Made by a program: the position numbers and the translations under genes. A DNA stretch of 64,000 nt from Marchantia polymorpha subsp. ruderalis. Taxonomy: Eukaryota > Streptophyta > Marchantiopsida > Marchantiales > Marchantiaceae. Shown here piece after piece: positions 34,601 through 48,752 of this stretch. The first letter of the stretch is position 1. Every line of letters starts with the position of its first letter. Under the pieces are notes generated by a model. The model had not been told where the DNA came from and did no database searches. It was given only the letters and a program-made list of their open reading frames with translations. Location of the stretch: NCBI GenBank assembly GCA_037833965.1, contig AP031351.1, positions 1,500,501-1,564,500 on the forward strand. The letters run 5' to 3'.

Positions 34601-36300
34601 CATCGAGGTCGCTTACAAAAGTTCTATGCGTGAATTTGTCAAATTATGATATAAAGATTTAGATCACTCCGTCATTACTGGTTGCAACAAATACTTCATC
34701 TAGTATCATCTCACTGGCCTATTTCATATTTTTGTCTACTACGTGCATGGCTAATACATAGCAAATCAAGCACTGTAGATTTAATAACGACTTAAATCAC
34801 ATAGTTGACAACTATGAGATTTGGTCAACTTGAGTGTTTTTGAAATGAAAGGTTTGGTTAAAAATACATTATTTATCCTAATTTAAATGAGTTTGCTTCT
34901 GAATACTTCAAAAAATAACGCAAAAACTTCTTATTTAATATCTATAATATGTCATCTGATCAAAACTATTTTTCTTCGGACAGTGATGTAAAAATATTAT
35001 ATTTTTTTTACTTTTGAAAAGATGAGCCGAAAAAACAACAATGATAAATTCAAATGACTTGGAGATAAAATATAGTACTTATGAATGACAAATCAAGTTC
35101 AGTGAGAAAATTTTGAAACATGTTATTTAAAAGTAGATGATTCAAATTATCAATTGCAACATTTCAGATAGTTTGTATGCGATGAATAATATAACACAGA
35201 ATTTGATCTTTAAATGAAACAGAGATTAGCGTATTGGCAATAATTTACTGCAAATCCATTAGTTTTCACTACTTATTAATATAATATTTTTAAAGATACT
35301 GAAGATGATATTGTTTTAAGCTTGACATTTTGCATGCTGCAAGGAAAGCTATTATCAATCTACTAGTGCAGATGGCAAAGTTATAATGTGAATACTTGAG
35401 AACAATATCTATGTATAATTGTACGTATATGGAATTAATGTCAATATGATAAATAGTTAAGGTTCCTATTATGTAACTTTAAAGTAGTTGTGTTATTAAA
35501 CTGAAACAGCAGCATAGTTTAGTAGTTTATTAAGCATAGTTTAGTGGATTATTCTACATTTAGTATAAGATTATTCAAAAATATTTGTTCATCTGCAAAT
35601 AGTTAAGTTGCATCATGTTAATTTTTCATAGTTTGATCTGAAGAATTTTGAAAATCTAAAGCTCATGACATTGAGTTAAAATTTATTTTTGTCTATTGTT
35701 ATTGCATGTAGCAAATTTGATAATCCAAAAATGTCCAGCCAAAAAAATCACAATGATGTTTGTCTTCAATTTCTGAAATGTTTCTTCAGGTGTTAAATCT
35801 GGATAGAAATAATTAGAACTACAATCTTGTAAGCCTTGTTATAACATTTACTTATGGAAAAAAAACCATCATGTTATTGCATTTGATGATTTTCAAAGGT
35901 TTTACAAATCATCTAGTATTGTCAAAGTATGATAATCAGGATATCCAACTTCTTACACTTCGCGTATACTTTTTATAGGTCATTATTTAAACCTACATAT
36001 TACATTTCATCATAAAATTTGAACTTTCTTTTCATTGACAATCGCATAATTGACAATTATAAATCCAAATGAAAGTAACGTATTTCTAGCCCAATAGTAG
36101 CTGCAAAACTGTAACGAATTGAAAACATTACAAAAATATGGTGTATTATCTCTAAATTCAATTTCACCTCTAATGTGAAATTTACTTTCTTTTTTAGATG
36201 TGTTGTACATTGATCTGCAAAGTTCAATCAAAATATCTCTCCTAAGCTATTTTCAAATGATGTACAATGTTGTAATGAATTTCATCTTATACGATTCCCC
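34601..36300. other. AT-rich spacer, nothing recognised
   Basis: Stops occur in all frames and composition is strongly AT-biased. No repeats with clear termini, RNA gene or coding stretch is visible. Confidence 0.6.
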
Positions 36301-36343
36301 TTATTCTCACTTGTTCACTATGTGAAGTGACTGTCTTCCATAT

Positions 36344-36685
36344 CAACCATTCCACAAGACACTTAATCGTGTTCGATCTCTATCTGGCTTGTGAAATAAT
36401 TAAGCATGGAAATTGTGATGAATGTTTAAACTCTTGCCAAATATCTTTCAACCCGGCATAACGTACTACAGTGAAAGTATCAAATGAGATTAGGCTTCAA
36501 ACAACAATTTAGAAATCAGATCCAAAAAATCACAATGTACAATTAAAAACCCTAACGAATGAACCATTCCATATAGTGTGAAATCCCGTTTGATCTTTGT
36601 GTGGCATTTAGAGTAATCAAACATTCAGATTACGGAAAATGCCTTAGTTCTTGCCACACATCCTTCACTTCATATAATGCACCAT
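36344..36685. repeat. Two diverged direct copies of an approximately 125-base unit
   Basis: Copy one, about 36344-36470, and copy two, about 36562-36685, share AACCATTCCA, a TGATCT or CGATCT core, then a conserved TCTTGCCA near the right end and a final CATAA/ATAATG. They are roughly 215 bases apart and clearly diverged. This is an old duplication or two monomers of a satellite or transposon subterminal repeat. Confidence 0.45.
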
Positions 36686-37109
36686 TCTAGGACATGAACA
36701 AATTTAAATTCCTAAAATAACGAAGATAAACCTATCTACTTGGATAACTTACAGTGGCTTCAGATTAAGAATGCAATTATCATTAGCTTGAAAACTCATA
36801 ATCTTGCTAAGGCATATCATTGCCAAATGTGCCCAGCAGTGCATGAATAAGTGATGTCAAGTTAAAGTGCCAACTAACTACTCTTTCAATAATTACATGA
36901 TGCTGTGAATGATCAGTGCAATCAGCTCTCCGTTGATACCAAACGAGGATGGGCTTCGCTAAACCTTATTGCAAATCACAGCTGCCTGTGCCGTTCCAAC
37001 TTCGTGCCGGCTAGATGACGACATATATTAGTTTATATATCAGAGTATGATGCATGCAACTTGTCAAATTCTTTCAACAAGTTGGTCTAAAGCTTTCAGT
37101 GGGAATTGA

Positions 37110-37740
37110 ATTGTGCGAGATTACATCAAACATGATACGCCTGATGAAGCATCTTCATGGGATCAAAAGTGGATTGCCTACCTCAAATATGGTACAGACT
37201 ATAAGATCGAAGAGTTAAATAAGAGACTATGTCATAAGAAACATTTAATTGTACAAGATTCTAAGCTCGGCAATGTTGCCGATCTAGTGCCTTAAAAAGC
37301 CTACCTTTAAAAGACCTACAGTAATCTACGATAAGATCAAGTGTCGAGACCTTTGACACTTCATTTGAATTGAATTGACAAGGTGAGATGTCCCGTCTGA
37401 AAATCTATCGATTCTGCCCCTAGCTTCTCTTACCAAACACATAAACGCTTGCAGCAAACTCCATAAAGCCTCCTTCCGCCAATCTCTCTAAATACTTCGT
37501 GTGTTGGATTGCGAGCAATGTCCTTGCTTTTCACGTCAAAATTCACAGATAATTTAAAACTCTTCAAACAGCAAGATCGAACTTCTTAACGAGGACTTGC
37601 CGTGCTTAGGGTCATCGATGACGACCTTATAATCACATCTCCGAATAATCCTGTTTCAATATGATCTTGTGTACAGTAACTCCTTTGTGATTCTTATATT
37701 TGAACTCCTGCACACCCAGTAACAGAAAATAAAGGTTGCA
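37110..37740. pseudogene. Decayed coding-like region, family unknown
   Basis: On the plus strand 37113-37295 the frame reads YIKHDTPDEASSWDQKWIAY and ends in SKLGNVADLVP. On the minus strand between about 37430 and 37700 there are protein-like pieces in different frames: EFKYKNHKGVTVHKIILKQD after an acceptor-like site, then VVIDDPKHGKSS, then AIQHTKYLERLAEGGFMEFA. Frame changes are needed to link them. The composition is richer in codable sequence than the spacer around. Likely a dead gene or transposon fragment; I cannot name it. Confidence 0.3.
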
Positions 37741-38632
37741 TATTAAATATATTAAATATTTGCAAAGGTTGAAAAAACTATACCGATATCAACTGGACAC
37801 GGACAGAGATAAGATTGTAAAACTTGCTGTCACTAACAGCACAATATTTCGCACACGACACAAACCTACTCACCATTTGAGAAGGAGTAACTTTATGGAC
37901 AATGAAGCCCATGTAATCATTCCTGTAGGCAGTTCGAAATTGGACATTAGGAGATCAGTAAGGAAAATCACAGTGCACTTCAATTCCTGACCTTTAATTC
38001 TAATTTGATGTAATTCTATTTCTTAAATCTGTTGCAGCGATTAGCATGTCTTCCATATGTATGAACAGCATTACCTGATAATGCTCCTATTGACTCTCTT
38101 GGATTAACCATCGCTTGCTACCACTTCCCTTCACCATGAAGGGCTCTGAGCAGCCACACTAACATCTAACTCTAGATGATATTCCCTATAATGTATTGAG
38201 ACCAACTCGACATTCAGTTGGAGTGCTAACTTCACACACTTATCAGCAATCCAGGACTCAGCGTGTGATCAGTGGACGAGGAAATTATCACCGGCAAGGT
38301 GCGTACTCTAATATGTACTCTAGTAACAGATACAAAAGCTCATGGCTAAAACTTGAACCTGAGGTCCTAACTCTAAACAGAGGTGGCTGATAGCGACCAA
38401 ACCGTACTTGAGGATTAGAGTAATATAGCAGTTACCTATGGTAAAAAGTTAGCAACTACTTTTTAGTCTTTACAATTACTATTATACTGATGAATACAGA
38501 AATGAACTGACTGATTAACAATTAACAATTACATGTCTCTATTACTGTATGCAGTTTCATTATTGATCGCCAATAGTGAAACACAGAATTACAATCAAAA
38601 CAAGACACAGTAGTCTTCCTCTCTTCAAATTC

Positions 38633-41238
38633 TTACAAACCAATCCCACAGTTTAAGGATCCATCAAACCGAGTGGCTTCTTCACTGGCCTTTACTGACC
38701 TGAACCATACGGTGTTGTTGGTAGTATGCGCTGGATGAGTTCCAAAGCCACCCACTCCATTGCCAACATAGACGACCCCTTTATCCACCAAGTGTTGTCC
38801 GACATGATCATGACCGTGCATGTATACATGCTGCCAAAACAGACCAAGAAACACTCCACTCAAAATATAAAATGATGGGACAACCAATGGATACTTTTCA
38901 CGCTTCACGTATTGCTTGCATTACATACGAAAATATTTTTGCTAGCAGAACAATTTGTTCGACAGATGGACGCATGTAACGAGGTAGGCGTACGGGCAAG
39001 GTGAACAAAACTGACATTGGAAAAACCTCAACTGCAAATTGGCGTAACTTGCAAGAACGAAAACTCACCACTCCATATTTCACGAAGAGTGGAGATAGCA
39101 AATCGTGTAGTCTGTCCTCCACGGGGAAACGGCTACGATCTGCAACGCTCTGCAAGGGACGGTGTCCCACCACAATGCGCCTTCTCAAGCCCATACTTTG
39201 TCAGCATAAAAGCCCCGAGCTAAATGCTACAGGTTCTCGCCAAGAAACACACTTAATCCACGAGAGTCTTGATTGTCAAAAAGCCAGAACATCGCTCAAT
39301 CTCAATGACCACCAGAAGAGAATAATCATAGTCTAAACTTACCAATCAGCTTTGCTGTTCGCCAGAACTTCAGTGAGCCATTCCAATTGTCTTTGTCCAG
39401 CCTGATGGAAAAACATTTAAACTAATCAGAGCCTGGGGTCCCTCGTCGCAATAAGTCAACTGAGAAATGGTACAAGCTTTTTCAGCGTACCTTACACCCA
39501 GATTGAGGGTTTAATTCCTGTGATATCTACTATGCGCAAGAGATACCTAAACAAAGAAGACCCAAGAATCAGGGAATTCATCAAAGTGATTAAATGTGTC
39601 GACTGAGAATGGATTATTCACCTCTGCGCCAGCGACAGTCATATTGTAATCCTTTTCAAAACGTCTAGTTTCGCTTTCATTCACCAAAACACCCTGCAAT
39701 GAACATAACGACGTTATCACAACATATGGCACAACCAGAAAGTCTGCACCGAGCCAAGACCCAACGAGGTTTTGTGCTTCGTGTGTAGTGAATCTACAGG
39801 GGACGGTATTTTAAACAAACAACAAATTCTACATCAAACCTAAGAGAATTTTGATTACAAATCGGTTCAGGTTAGCACTCGGCATACTCTAGCCATGAAC
39901 ATGTTCCTCGGGAGAGTCGCACTTCCTTCAATCGACTACTATACTTCCCGTCTACGGTATCAAATACATTGATTTCTTGGAATTACCTCCAGGCCAATAC
40001 TGTCCGTGATGATGAGGTCCAGAGTATGGATGCCAGTCAAAGGTATGGTCTTGACATAATAGGGTCCTGGCAGCTGCCAGCGGTTTGATACATTGGAGTA
40101 GGCAATCAGTGCTGCGACACTGCCCCTGTGGTCATGATCTCCAAGAGCCACATACCTGGAAGCGCCAATTCAAATGTCAACCAAGTACACGGGTAGTAAT
40201 TAAACCGCGAAAAAAAACCACCACTAACTCAGTCACGATCACAGTAAGAAGCCAAGGTGAATATGTATGATGCATACCAGGGAATTTGGAGAGACTTGTC
40301 TGCATATATGTCCTGCAGACGGTGAATAAACTTAACTGTAAGCGTCAACGCATGAAAGCAGACTGCATCTGAATAGGGCGAATGACTCGAAGAGAAAAGC
40401 GTCGTTGGAAGTTTCAGCGACAGTTTTGAGGCATTCCGTGATGTTCAACACAAACAGAGATTTACTGGATTCTGTTCCTTCCTCCATGAGTGCACGCAAA
40501 TAAATGAGTCTGACTCACATGCTTCCCTTCTTAGAGAAGGTCGATCAGGAGGATGAAAGTAGGTGAATTGGATAGTTATGGAGAATCTGGTCGAAATTCG
40601 GCATGAGACAAATTCTTTTGATACGACAGAGTGAGGTTCATCCAACCTCAAAGTTGTTTTTAATTTGGGGATCGTCCAGCCCTTTGATACCACGAGGGTA
40701 GAAATTGTCTCCAACAGTCACAACGAATTGTGCATCGTGCCTTTCAGCAGCGTCGGCCATCTGCAACATCACCGCCCAGCTGCATCAATGATCGGCATGT
40801 CCTACAGCTAGAAAATTCTCAGTCATCCAGCACATCTCTGGTGTACAAATTTTGACTGCAACAAATCCCGTCACACTTGTTCTCGAAAAACGAAACCTTT
40901 TTGGCGCGAGATTTTTCAAACACTTTGGCAGCAATGCAACAGCCGGAAGACCTAATTCCAGACCCCAAAAAAACTCATCTTCGACATCTAATTGCACCAA
41001 AGAATCTCACCTGATTCCCCACTGCTCTCTGCTCCAGTGATCCCGTTCCATAATCACCGAGGCTTAGGAAGTAAAGAGGCTTGTACGCAGGTGCGGTGGA
41101 GGCCATAGGCCACAAAAAGCATAGTATTATGATAACAAAGAGCGGCAGCAGAAGGCACGCGTGCGTCCGATGCTGCTGAAACTGCACCTTCAATGTCAGC
41201 TGGCGCTGGAGCCGACGCAAGCGCGCCACGGGTCCCAT
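38633..41238 (-). CDS. Low-molecular-weight purple acid phosphatase (PAP3/7/8/17 type), eight exons, altered GNHD motif
   Basis: Purple acid phosphatases hydrolyse phosphate monoesters at a dinuclear metal centre, usually in vacuole, wall or secreted. Minus-strand exons join in phase: 41011-41238, 40647-40760, 40278-40312, 39987-40155, 39622-39693, 39343-39401, 39069-39195 and 38633-38830, giving 333 residues, the normal size of the small plant class. Residues 28-46 form a signal peptide or anchor after a basic N-terminus. The five metal-ligand blocks are GDYG (61-64), GDNFY (93-97), GDHDH (131-135, where the family has GNHD), VVGHR (234-238) and GHDH (274-277). Other family segments are FEDIYADKSLQIPWYVALG and AGQRQLEWLTEVLANSKAD. 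The Asn-to-Asp change removes a usual metal ligand but Asp could also coordinate metal. A split codon at the exon 6/7 join gives Cys where Trp is usual. Activity is therefore likely but not assured. Confidence 0.9.
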
Positions 41239-44200
41239 CGATCAATCAAACCAATATATCTACTCAGCATTCTACGCTTATAATTCTCATTCAGCAATCA
41301 TTCACCACCGATCCATCAGCATCCGATAATTTGTCAATATCCCTGCGATCAATTCGCTCCGTTTTCACCAGTCCGACGATCTTTTCGGCGCTCATGGAAA
41401 TCATGAGCTCCAACTCTGACGATTCACCGGACACGCGGCTAAGCTCATGTGCAGAAGAAACCCAGAGTCCGGCTGCGCGAGATTTCTCTTCGTAAACTTT
41501 CTCTCCACGTCTTCCAATTGCGCCGCGCGGATCGCTCGGAGGCTTCCTCTCGTCCGATTCCTGCTCCCTCCTCTCGATCCTCGTTCGGAAATCTTCCGGC
41601 GCAAGAAGGCCGCTCGACCGGGTCCTACGGTACGTTCAAAGTAGAGTCAGAAAGAGCGTCGTACGCCTTGACATTTGGAGGACCAGGGCTACGAACGGTA
41701 GGCTGCGTCGGCCAGTCCGTTATAGTCGCGGTACAGTCTTGAAACCGGAACCATGGTCGGCCTTGTGGTGGATTTTACGACCAGTCAGCGCAAGTTTCTT
41801 CGGCCTGGATCAATGTGCGCGGTTGAACTACGTGGAGTTAGTGACTGTGTAGTTCATCCTCCATATAGCAACACAGTAGACTTCGAGTGAGTGTTGTATA
41901 ATCAGAACAATAGAGTTTTGGTACGTGGTCTTGGTGATAACGTAGAGACGTGCATTATAATCATCATGCTTAATTTTCGTATTTTTATTTTATGTAATGA
42001 ATATGAAATTAATATGTATATATTCATTATGTATATTAATAAGAAGCCGCATTTTCACCTCCACGGGCAGGAAGCACACCAGCGTGCGTTAGCGCGTTCT
42101 CCACCCTTTCCACTTGTCAAAGTGGATAGCATGGAGACATGCATTACAATCTTCGCAATTAAATTTCTGATAAATAGTCAAAGTGGATAACAAAAAGTGT
42201 GGAAACATCTCATCATACCATATGAACCAATACTCTTCAGAAGTGGCTAGCACCCAATAGTATTACATTAGTAATATATATTGCAACCCCCTACTCCCAT
42301 ATGGATATCAAAACTATCTACAAATATTAGTATCATCTAACGTTGTATCAATCACCGCGATTAGTATTACTTTTTTTTCATATGTTTGATTTAAAACTGC
42401 CTAAGTTATCATTCAATAAACTCCTAAAATAACAAACAAATATCGTGTTTAATTGAGTATTATAGAAGGGAGATGGTTTTTGGCATTCCTGCATTGATCC
42501 ATGTCTATAATACTCGTAAAATGCCTGCCACTACAAGTTGTACTTCTGTGAGATACGTCATATTCGCCAGGGCGGATTGTAAAAGCTGACTAAATAATTA
42601 CTATTCTTACATAGATACTATAAATTTTTTACCAAGTTTCTTCGTTTTTAGAATTGCATTATATCTTCTTATGATTGAATAAATTGAAAATGAAAATAAA
42701 ATTTCAAATTTTATTGATGATTTTGACACAAGATGTCAGATAAATCTCACAACTGAGAAAAAATAATTAATAAAATTAAGGAGCATAGCTAAAATTCTTA
42801 CAGTATTATGATCAAATAATCAGTATTGGCATTTTATCTAATTTGGTATACAAAGAAATATTAATGATCAATCCTTATAAAGAAAACCCATATAGAAAAT
42901 ATCCAAACAAACAAAAAACATAAGTGTGTTATAATTATAATTACTCAAATAATATTTCTATATATATACATTATGAAAATAATTAAACTTAGATTTAGAT
43001 GTAAGAAAAAAGTGGTATAATTTTTGGATTATTTGAATTATTTAATGAATGATTATATACAAAAAACACAACATATGTCAATTATTTTCTAATCCGATTT
43101 TAAGATAGTATCTTGAAGTCAAGTGCTTTGTTTTACATTTATAAAAAATTCTTGAATTGATAATTATACCGTGTTGCAATCCTAAAAACAATAAGAAATT
43201 ATCTCTCTCTATTGATAAAAATATTTTTAATTTTATAAATGAATACGAAATTTTTTTGGAAAAATATTTAGAATATTTACATAACCTTTAATCAAACTAT
43301 ATTTAAATCATATTTTCATTATTTTCAAATCAAAAAAATAAACATATTAGGAAAACGATATTTGATAAATTAAAACATTTTGAAAAAAAATTGGAAAAAA
43401 AATTACACATATGATCAAAAATCTTAAAAACCTTTCAAATAGAAAAATATGTTCAAAAACTCAGTAAAAATCATGAAACTGAATGGATTTTAAAACAATT
43501 CATAAAATAGGTCATCAATTGTCAATGTTACAATTGTTTTCTCGTATTATAGCTTTGAAAAAATCCGGAAGTTTTTCTAAAAATATTAATAACAAATATG
43601 AATATTTGAATATACATGATGATTTCATACATATTTTTTAGAATCTAAAAATTACTTGCGTGTGTATGATCTACAATTGTGATTCAAATTTAGAATAATA
43701 AATTATTTTTATAGACAGAGTAAAACAATATATAGTTTGTGTTAGCAAGGCTATGTTTGCAAAGCGTGTATAGTATTTAAACTTCAATTCTATCCACACG
43801 AAATTTTGATGAGTTCTCTTATATAATGTAAGACAGTGGAAGTAACTCGCAACTAGTATACTAACCGGGAGATCAAGATATGATTATACTAACGAAAAGC
43901 TTTCTTTATACTCATGATTCAAATCTGTGTATTTAATAACCAATATGAGTAGTCTCATATTAATCATACAAGAAAAGTAGCATATGATTTTTTGACTAAC
44001 TAGAATTAACTAAAATTCATTAAAATTAAATTAATGAAATAAAATATTTTGAAAACTAACATAATTATTAATACGTCTCACTTTTAATTGGGGTCAAAAA
44101 TTGGAAAAATTATGAAATACTAACAATAAATTTTTAAATGAATTTTGTTTCAAAACCTAAAAAATTTGAAATAATAAATATAATCACCTTTTTATTTAAA

Positions 44201-45120
44201 AATTAAATATTTTATCAAATAATATTTGATAAATTTAATTTTGCTATTCATTAAATTTAATTTTGCGAAAATAACCCAATTTTTATTATCAGAATAATTA
44301 TTGATAATACTTGTTTCAATCTCATTTTGATTAAAGAATTAATCACTAAAATAAAATTATTTTTATTACTTTTTCAATCGATAACTATTTAGTTTTCAAA
44401 TTGAATCAAAATATTTATTTTTGCAAATCAAATTTATATTTAATACATTCACATACTACTATAAACACATAACTATCTAAAAAAATGATTTTATCCAAAT
44501 CATGTTCATAATCAATAGAAATCTACAATTAAAGTAATTTGTCAACGTTAATTAGATCACTAAGCAAAAGTGTCATGAATTTGCTAGACAACTAGTACTG
44601 TAAATGTCAACTCGTGAGATTGTTCCATTAGAATCTTCATTAGAATCTGCGAGCTTTCCCTTACTCCAGTTGATCCACTCCACGTTGATGACTCTTTCCA
44701 GCCGGATCGTTTAGTCAAATCTGATGTTGTATTTGCTATTTATTCGTGAGTGCTTGTTGCATGTCACTACAAAGGATTGATTGATAAAGCATGTAAAAAA
44801 TTTGGTTAGTCTCTGCAGACCTATTTGATCATCTTATAACAAGAAGTCATGTCCACCATCGATTCACTGCAATTCAAAGTTCCAAGAACTAGCAAATGAA
44901 GTAGTATGGATTTTCTAAAAAAATTCAAAAAGTACAACTACTTCGCGCTTGATGTGGAGGATTAACAGCAGTAGAGCAGCAACCATAACATCCTTTCTTG
45001 GTTCTCAACTGTTTTAATCGACAAAGTTACATTGCCTTCCGCGCTAACGCAATGTAATTTCACGTAGATCGTTCGAAGCTGTTTTAGGAATAATCAACAA
45101 AGTTCTATATTGGACTTCAA
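41239..45120. other. PAP upstream region grading into AT-rich spacer
   Basis: The first 500 bases are GC-richer and presumably contain the phosphatase promoter and 5' UTR; open frames at 41193-41742 there have no known content. From about 41.9 kb the DNA is very AT-rich with stops throughout. A short diverged direct repeat (GAGACNTGCATTA) occurs at about 41944 and 42132. No gene or RNA is recognised. Confidence 0.5.
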
Positions 45121-46204
45121 AACTTTACCCATACCCAACCCACAATTGTTCGTGGGTCAACTGCACCCAACCACTATCCACCCATGACATCTTTTTTCAT
45201 ACTCACACATTAACCATACATGTCACCTTGTCCATACTCAACTCATATCCATCAGTTCAGATTCTTGCATTTTCAGCTATTAGCGTGACGCAATCCAAAA
45301 GTTCATGGGATCTTTACAAAACCGGGGGTTAAATATCGTCGAGATAATCTGCGTGCCAAGTTGTGGTCATATTTGAACAAGGATAGTACTTCGAGTGGAC
45401 GGGTTGGATCAAGTACCACAACATTTATTGTAAAGAGAACGCATGCCATTTTCAGACAACTTAGCTGAGAAAGTGGATCCTTGGCTCATGTTATTAGTTT
45501 TTTGTGCACTAGTGCTACTGCATATGCTGTTGTCGTGGATCAACAGGGAGTTTTCATTCCGAACGAAACATTTGTCTTTCAGATTCGTAGAAGTTCAATC
45601 AAAATGAACCCTGTCGGGATTTTTGCTCGGGAGCAATGAGCTACATGATTTTCATATTTCGCACCTTCAAAAACCAGCGTGGCTTTGGCTTGAGATGACA
45701 GTGAGAAAGTGGATCTTCTCCACGTTCATCCTCTCCTTCACATTTTCATAGCAGGGAATTTTCAGCTTGAACAATGAAGAGTGGTCCTGCCGCTTGGAAG
45801 GATAGTGAGTGCATGAGCGAATGATTAGGGGTGTACGCAACTGTTATACTTGGAAGATTGCTTTCAATCGCCTTGGAAGATTGGCTTTTGTTTACTGCCA
45901 GCTAGTTGCATTGGGTACCACGGCTACCGCCATAACGTGCTTCTCAAGGTGAGATCACCATCAACAAGTTTTTGATTTTCTTTTGCAAATCTACACAATG
46001 GATAAGTGGAATGTTATTCCTCTCGCTTTCATATGTATGCTGGTATCTTGAATCATTGTCGAGAGAAAAATGAAGGAGGAGAAAATTGTTTTTGCAATTA
46101 TCTATTCGTTCAAGGTATTGTTGAAGCAGTTGTAAAAGAATTAGGAATGGTATTTCACATTCGGGTTTTAAAATAGATTTGGCGTCAGAAAAACACTGAG
46201 GGTT

Positions 46205-47221
46205 TGTAGATATAATTCTCTTGGAAACGTATTAAGAGCAGAATTTTGTGAGAAGATTCCAAATTCTTCCAACGACATTCAAATTTATCGTAGGATTAGT
46301 AGGTCCTGATATGAAGAAGTATGCATGAGGTGGGGGAATCAAAGTTTGAGACAGAATAGCTGTTGATTCAAATCGATTGGGAACATGAAATTATCTCACA
46401 ATGTGTGGTGATTTGTACGACATCAGTGAAGGGCTTGCTTCTATTATTGTAAGAAAAATCTGTGCAATACTTGGACGAATAAGAATTCCTTTGTTTGTGC
46501 ATAAGTGGACCGCAAGTAGTATTAAAGAGGTTGCCAGTCGCTTTGAAAAAATTCATGGGATTCCAAATATTACGGGGACTATAGATTGCAGTCATATAGC
46601 AATAATTGCTCCACCTCAAGACAAGGAAGTATTTTACAACAGGAAAGTATTCCATTCATGACTCTTGTAGAGGGGGGTTGTTGATCTGGAGTGTGTTTTT
46701 TGGGATTTTGATTTCGGTTGGGCAGGATCTCAACATGATTATATTGTCTTCAAAAATTCTGCATTTGAGAGACGATTGATGGAAGGCAGTTATTTTTCTC
46801 ACAAATTAATTGGAGATGCACTTATCTTGTGAGATCATACCTGTATGTTCCTTACAAGGAAACCAAGGAGGGACTAGAACGGTGAAACGCTCATTGGAAT
46901 TTTGTGCAGTCGTCTACATGAATGTGTGTGGAACCGGCGTTTGGTTTACCAAAAGTTCAATGGTGAATTCTTCTCCAAAGGATCGAGATGCCATTACAAC
47001 ACACTGCAAATATTGTCGTCGCGTGCATTTTATTACACAATTTGTGTATAATGCACAAAGATTGGGTCGATATTAATCTGCATTTTGAAGTAGAGGAGTG
47101 TCTAAAACAAGATCGGGTTGGTTGGTATGCACAATTGACAAGTGAGACAATTCAAAGAATTGCAGATTATGGAAGTCAACAACTACATATTGTTAGTGAT
47201 GGTAACCGAAATGCATTTTGA
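46205..47221 (+). pseudogene. PIF/Harbinger transposase relic (HARBI1/ALP1-like DDE)
   Basis: The transposase cuts and pastes the element. Readable pieces in order are PTTFKFIVGLVGPDMKKYA before in-frame stops, DLYDISEGLASIIVRKICAI, RFEKIHGIPNITGTIDCSHI with the first catalytic Asp, then after a frame change GDALIL with a candidate second Asp, RSYLYVPYKE, VEPAFGLPKVQW with the candidate catalytic Glu, and HTANIVVACILLHNLC near the C-terminus. The order matches HARBI1-type proteins. At least two frameshifts and several stops (near 46320, 46660, 46830) break it, so it cannot make active enzyme. Confidence 0.82.
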
Positions 47222-48682
47222 ATACAGAATGGTGAGGAGAAGATTGAGTATTTTTTCAATGTCAATATGAGAGAGGAGCCAAATATGCATTTGTTAAGAG
47301 AAGGTATAAATATGCATGACGTATTATCTAAAGTTTTGTTTACAGAGCATGTCATGTGAAGCATATGAGAACATGATATTTATTGGGATTCAGACGATAA
47401 TGTTAGCTAGGTGAATACCATGTATCACAATTTGTCCAAGTTTTTCTGGCTGAGGACAATATTCATTGTCGCTTCTGAATTAGGTTTTTGTTCTTTGTGA
47501 GCTTTTACCTGTTGAGTTTATACACTGATCCGTAGGCCATCGCCTGTTTGACTAAGCTTCATCTGCTTAAAATATGTTCTACTATTATGATGGTACGTTA
47601 GATGCAAACACTGCAAGTGAATGGGATGCACAGAATCAAATACGTATGATCTGATTAGATCGTCTTAGGCATCAAGAGTGAGTGCATGCTTTACATTCTT
47701 ACTGAAAGTTGTTTTGAAATATGGGCTGACCGGCACTGTAGAAGACTTGCATAATGAATGAACTGAGAACAAATCAAATACCGAGAAGTGAAATTTGTGT
47801 TCGCTTATTAGTACGTTAAGACAATTAAGGACGGACCGCGGAGTGCAATATAAATTTTGGAAACTGTGCGGAAGCATGGAATGAAAAACGGTTTTAAATT
47901 CAACTTCATGAAAAGACCCCCACCATTGTGACAATGAACTTTCAAGTTTAGTGTTTTATGTATTGAGTATTCTCTAAACTTCATGTTACATTTGCACCTT
48001 CTATTCACATAAAAAATCGTAAAACCTACAACAATTAAAAGCACAAGGTGAATATATAAAGTCAAACAGTGTTCATATAAGCTCGCAAACTATGGCAGAA
48101 AGGCCAAAAACAAGAACAAGGTAAGAATAAACCGTGAACAACATTTCTCAGGTGGATAGGAAAACATAAACCAAGACAAACATTAGCGACATTACATGAC
48201 CTAAATGAAAGGAGCATCAGCATCTGATTTTCTTATGAGAAGACGCAAGGCTATTTCCTTCACAACTTTCTCCAGAAGAGCATCCCTCGATACCTCCTTC
48301 GTGCTTGCACCTCTAAGAGAGACCTAATTTAGAGTGGGTCTTTCTAGCAAACTTTTTAAAAATACAAATACATGGTTGCATTCTGAGACATATGGACTGG
48401 TAGGACATCAGAAGGCTTTTGTTGTTTTGTTAGTAGTAATTGACATGTATAGAGAATGTTGAATTCCGACATTTGTGACTACATTTATGCTACCACTGAA
48501 GTGACAGCCTATATCCAAGGTTATGACCAACTACAATGGGCAGGGGTGTTCCGTCATTCGTCAATAAATATGGAGTCATATGACTTCGTAGCTTTTTTTA
48601 ATCACACTCAACAATTTATTTCAATTAAAACTCCACAAAACACTAGCTTTCACTTAGTACATAAGACTATTGGACTCCTTCA

Positions 48683-48686
<4 letters not shown>

Positions 48687-48717
<31 letters not shown>
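48687..48717. repeat. (TA)n microsatellite
   Basis: About 15 uninterrupted TA units lie between the two Harbinger genes. Confidence 0.95.
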
Positions 48718-48721
<4 letters not shown>

Positions 48722-48752
48722 AAACAAATTCACTACCTGAGAAAATAATATA

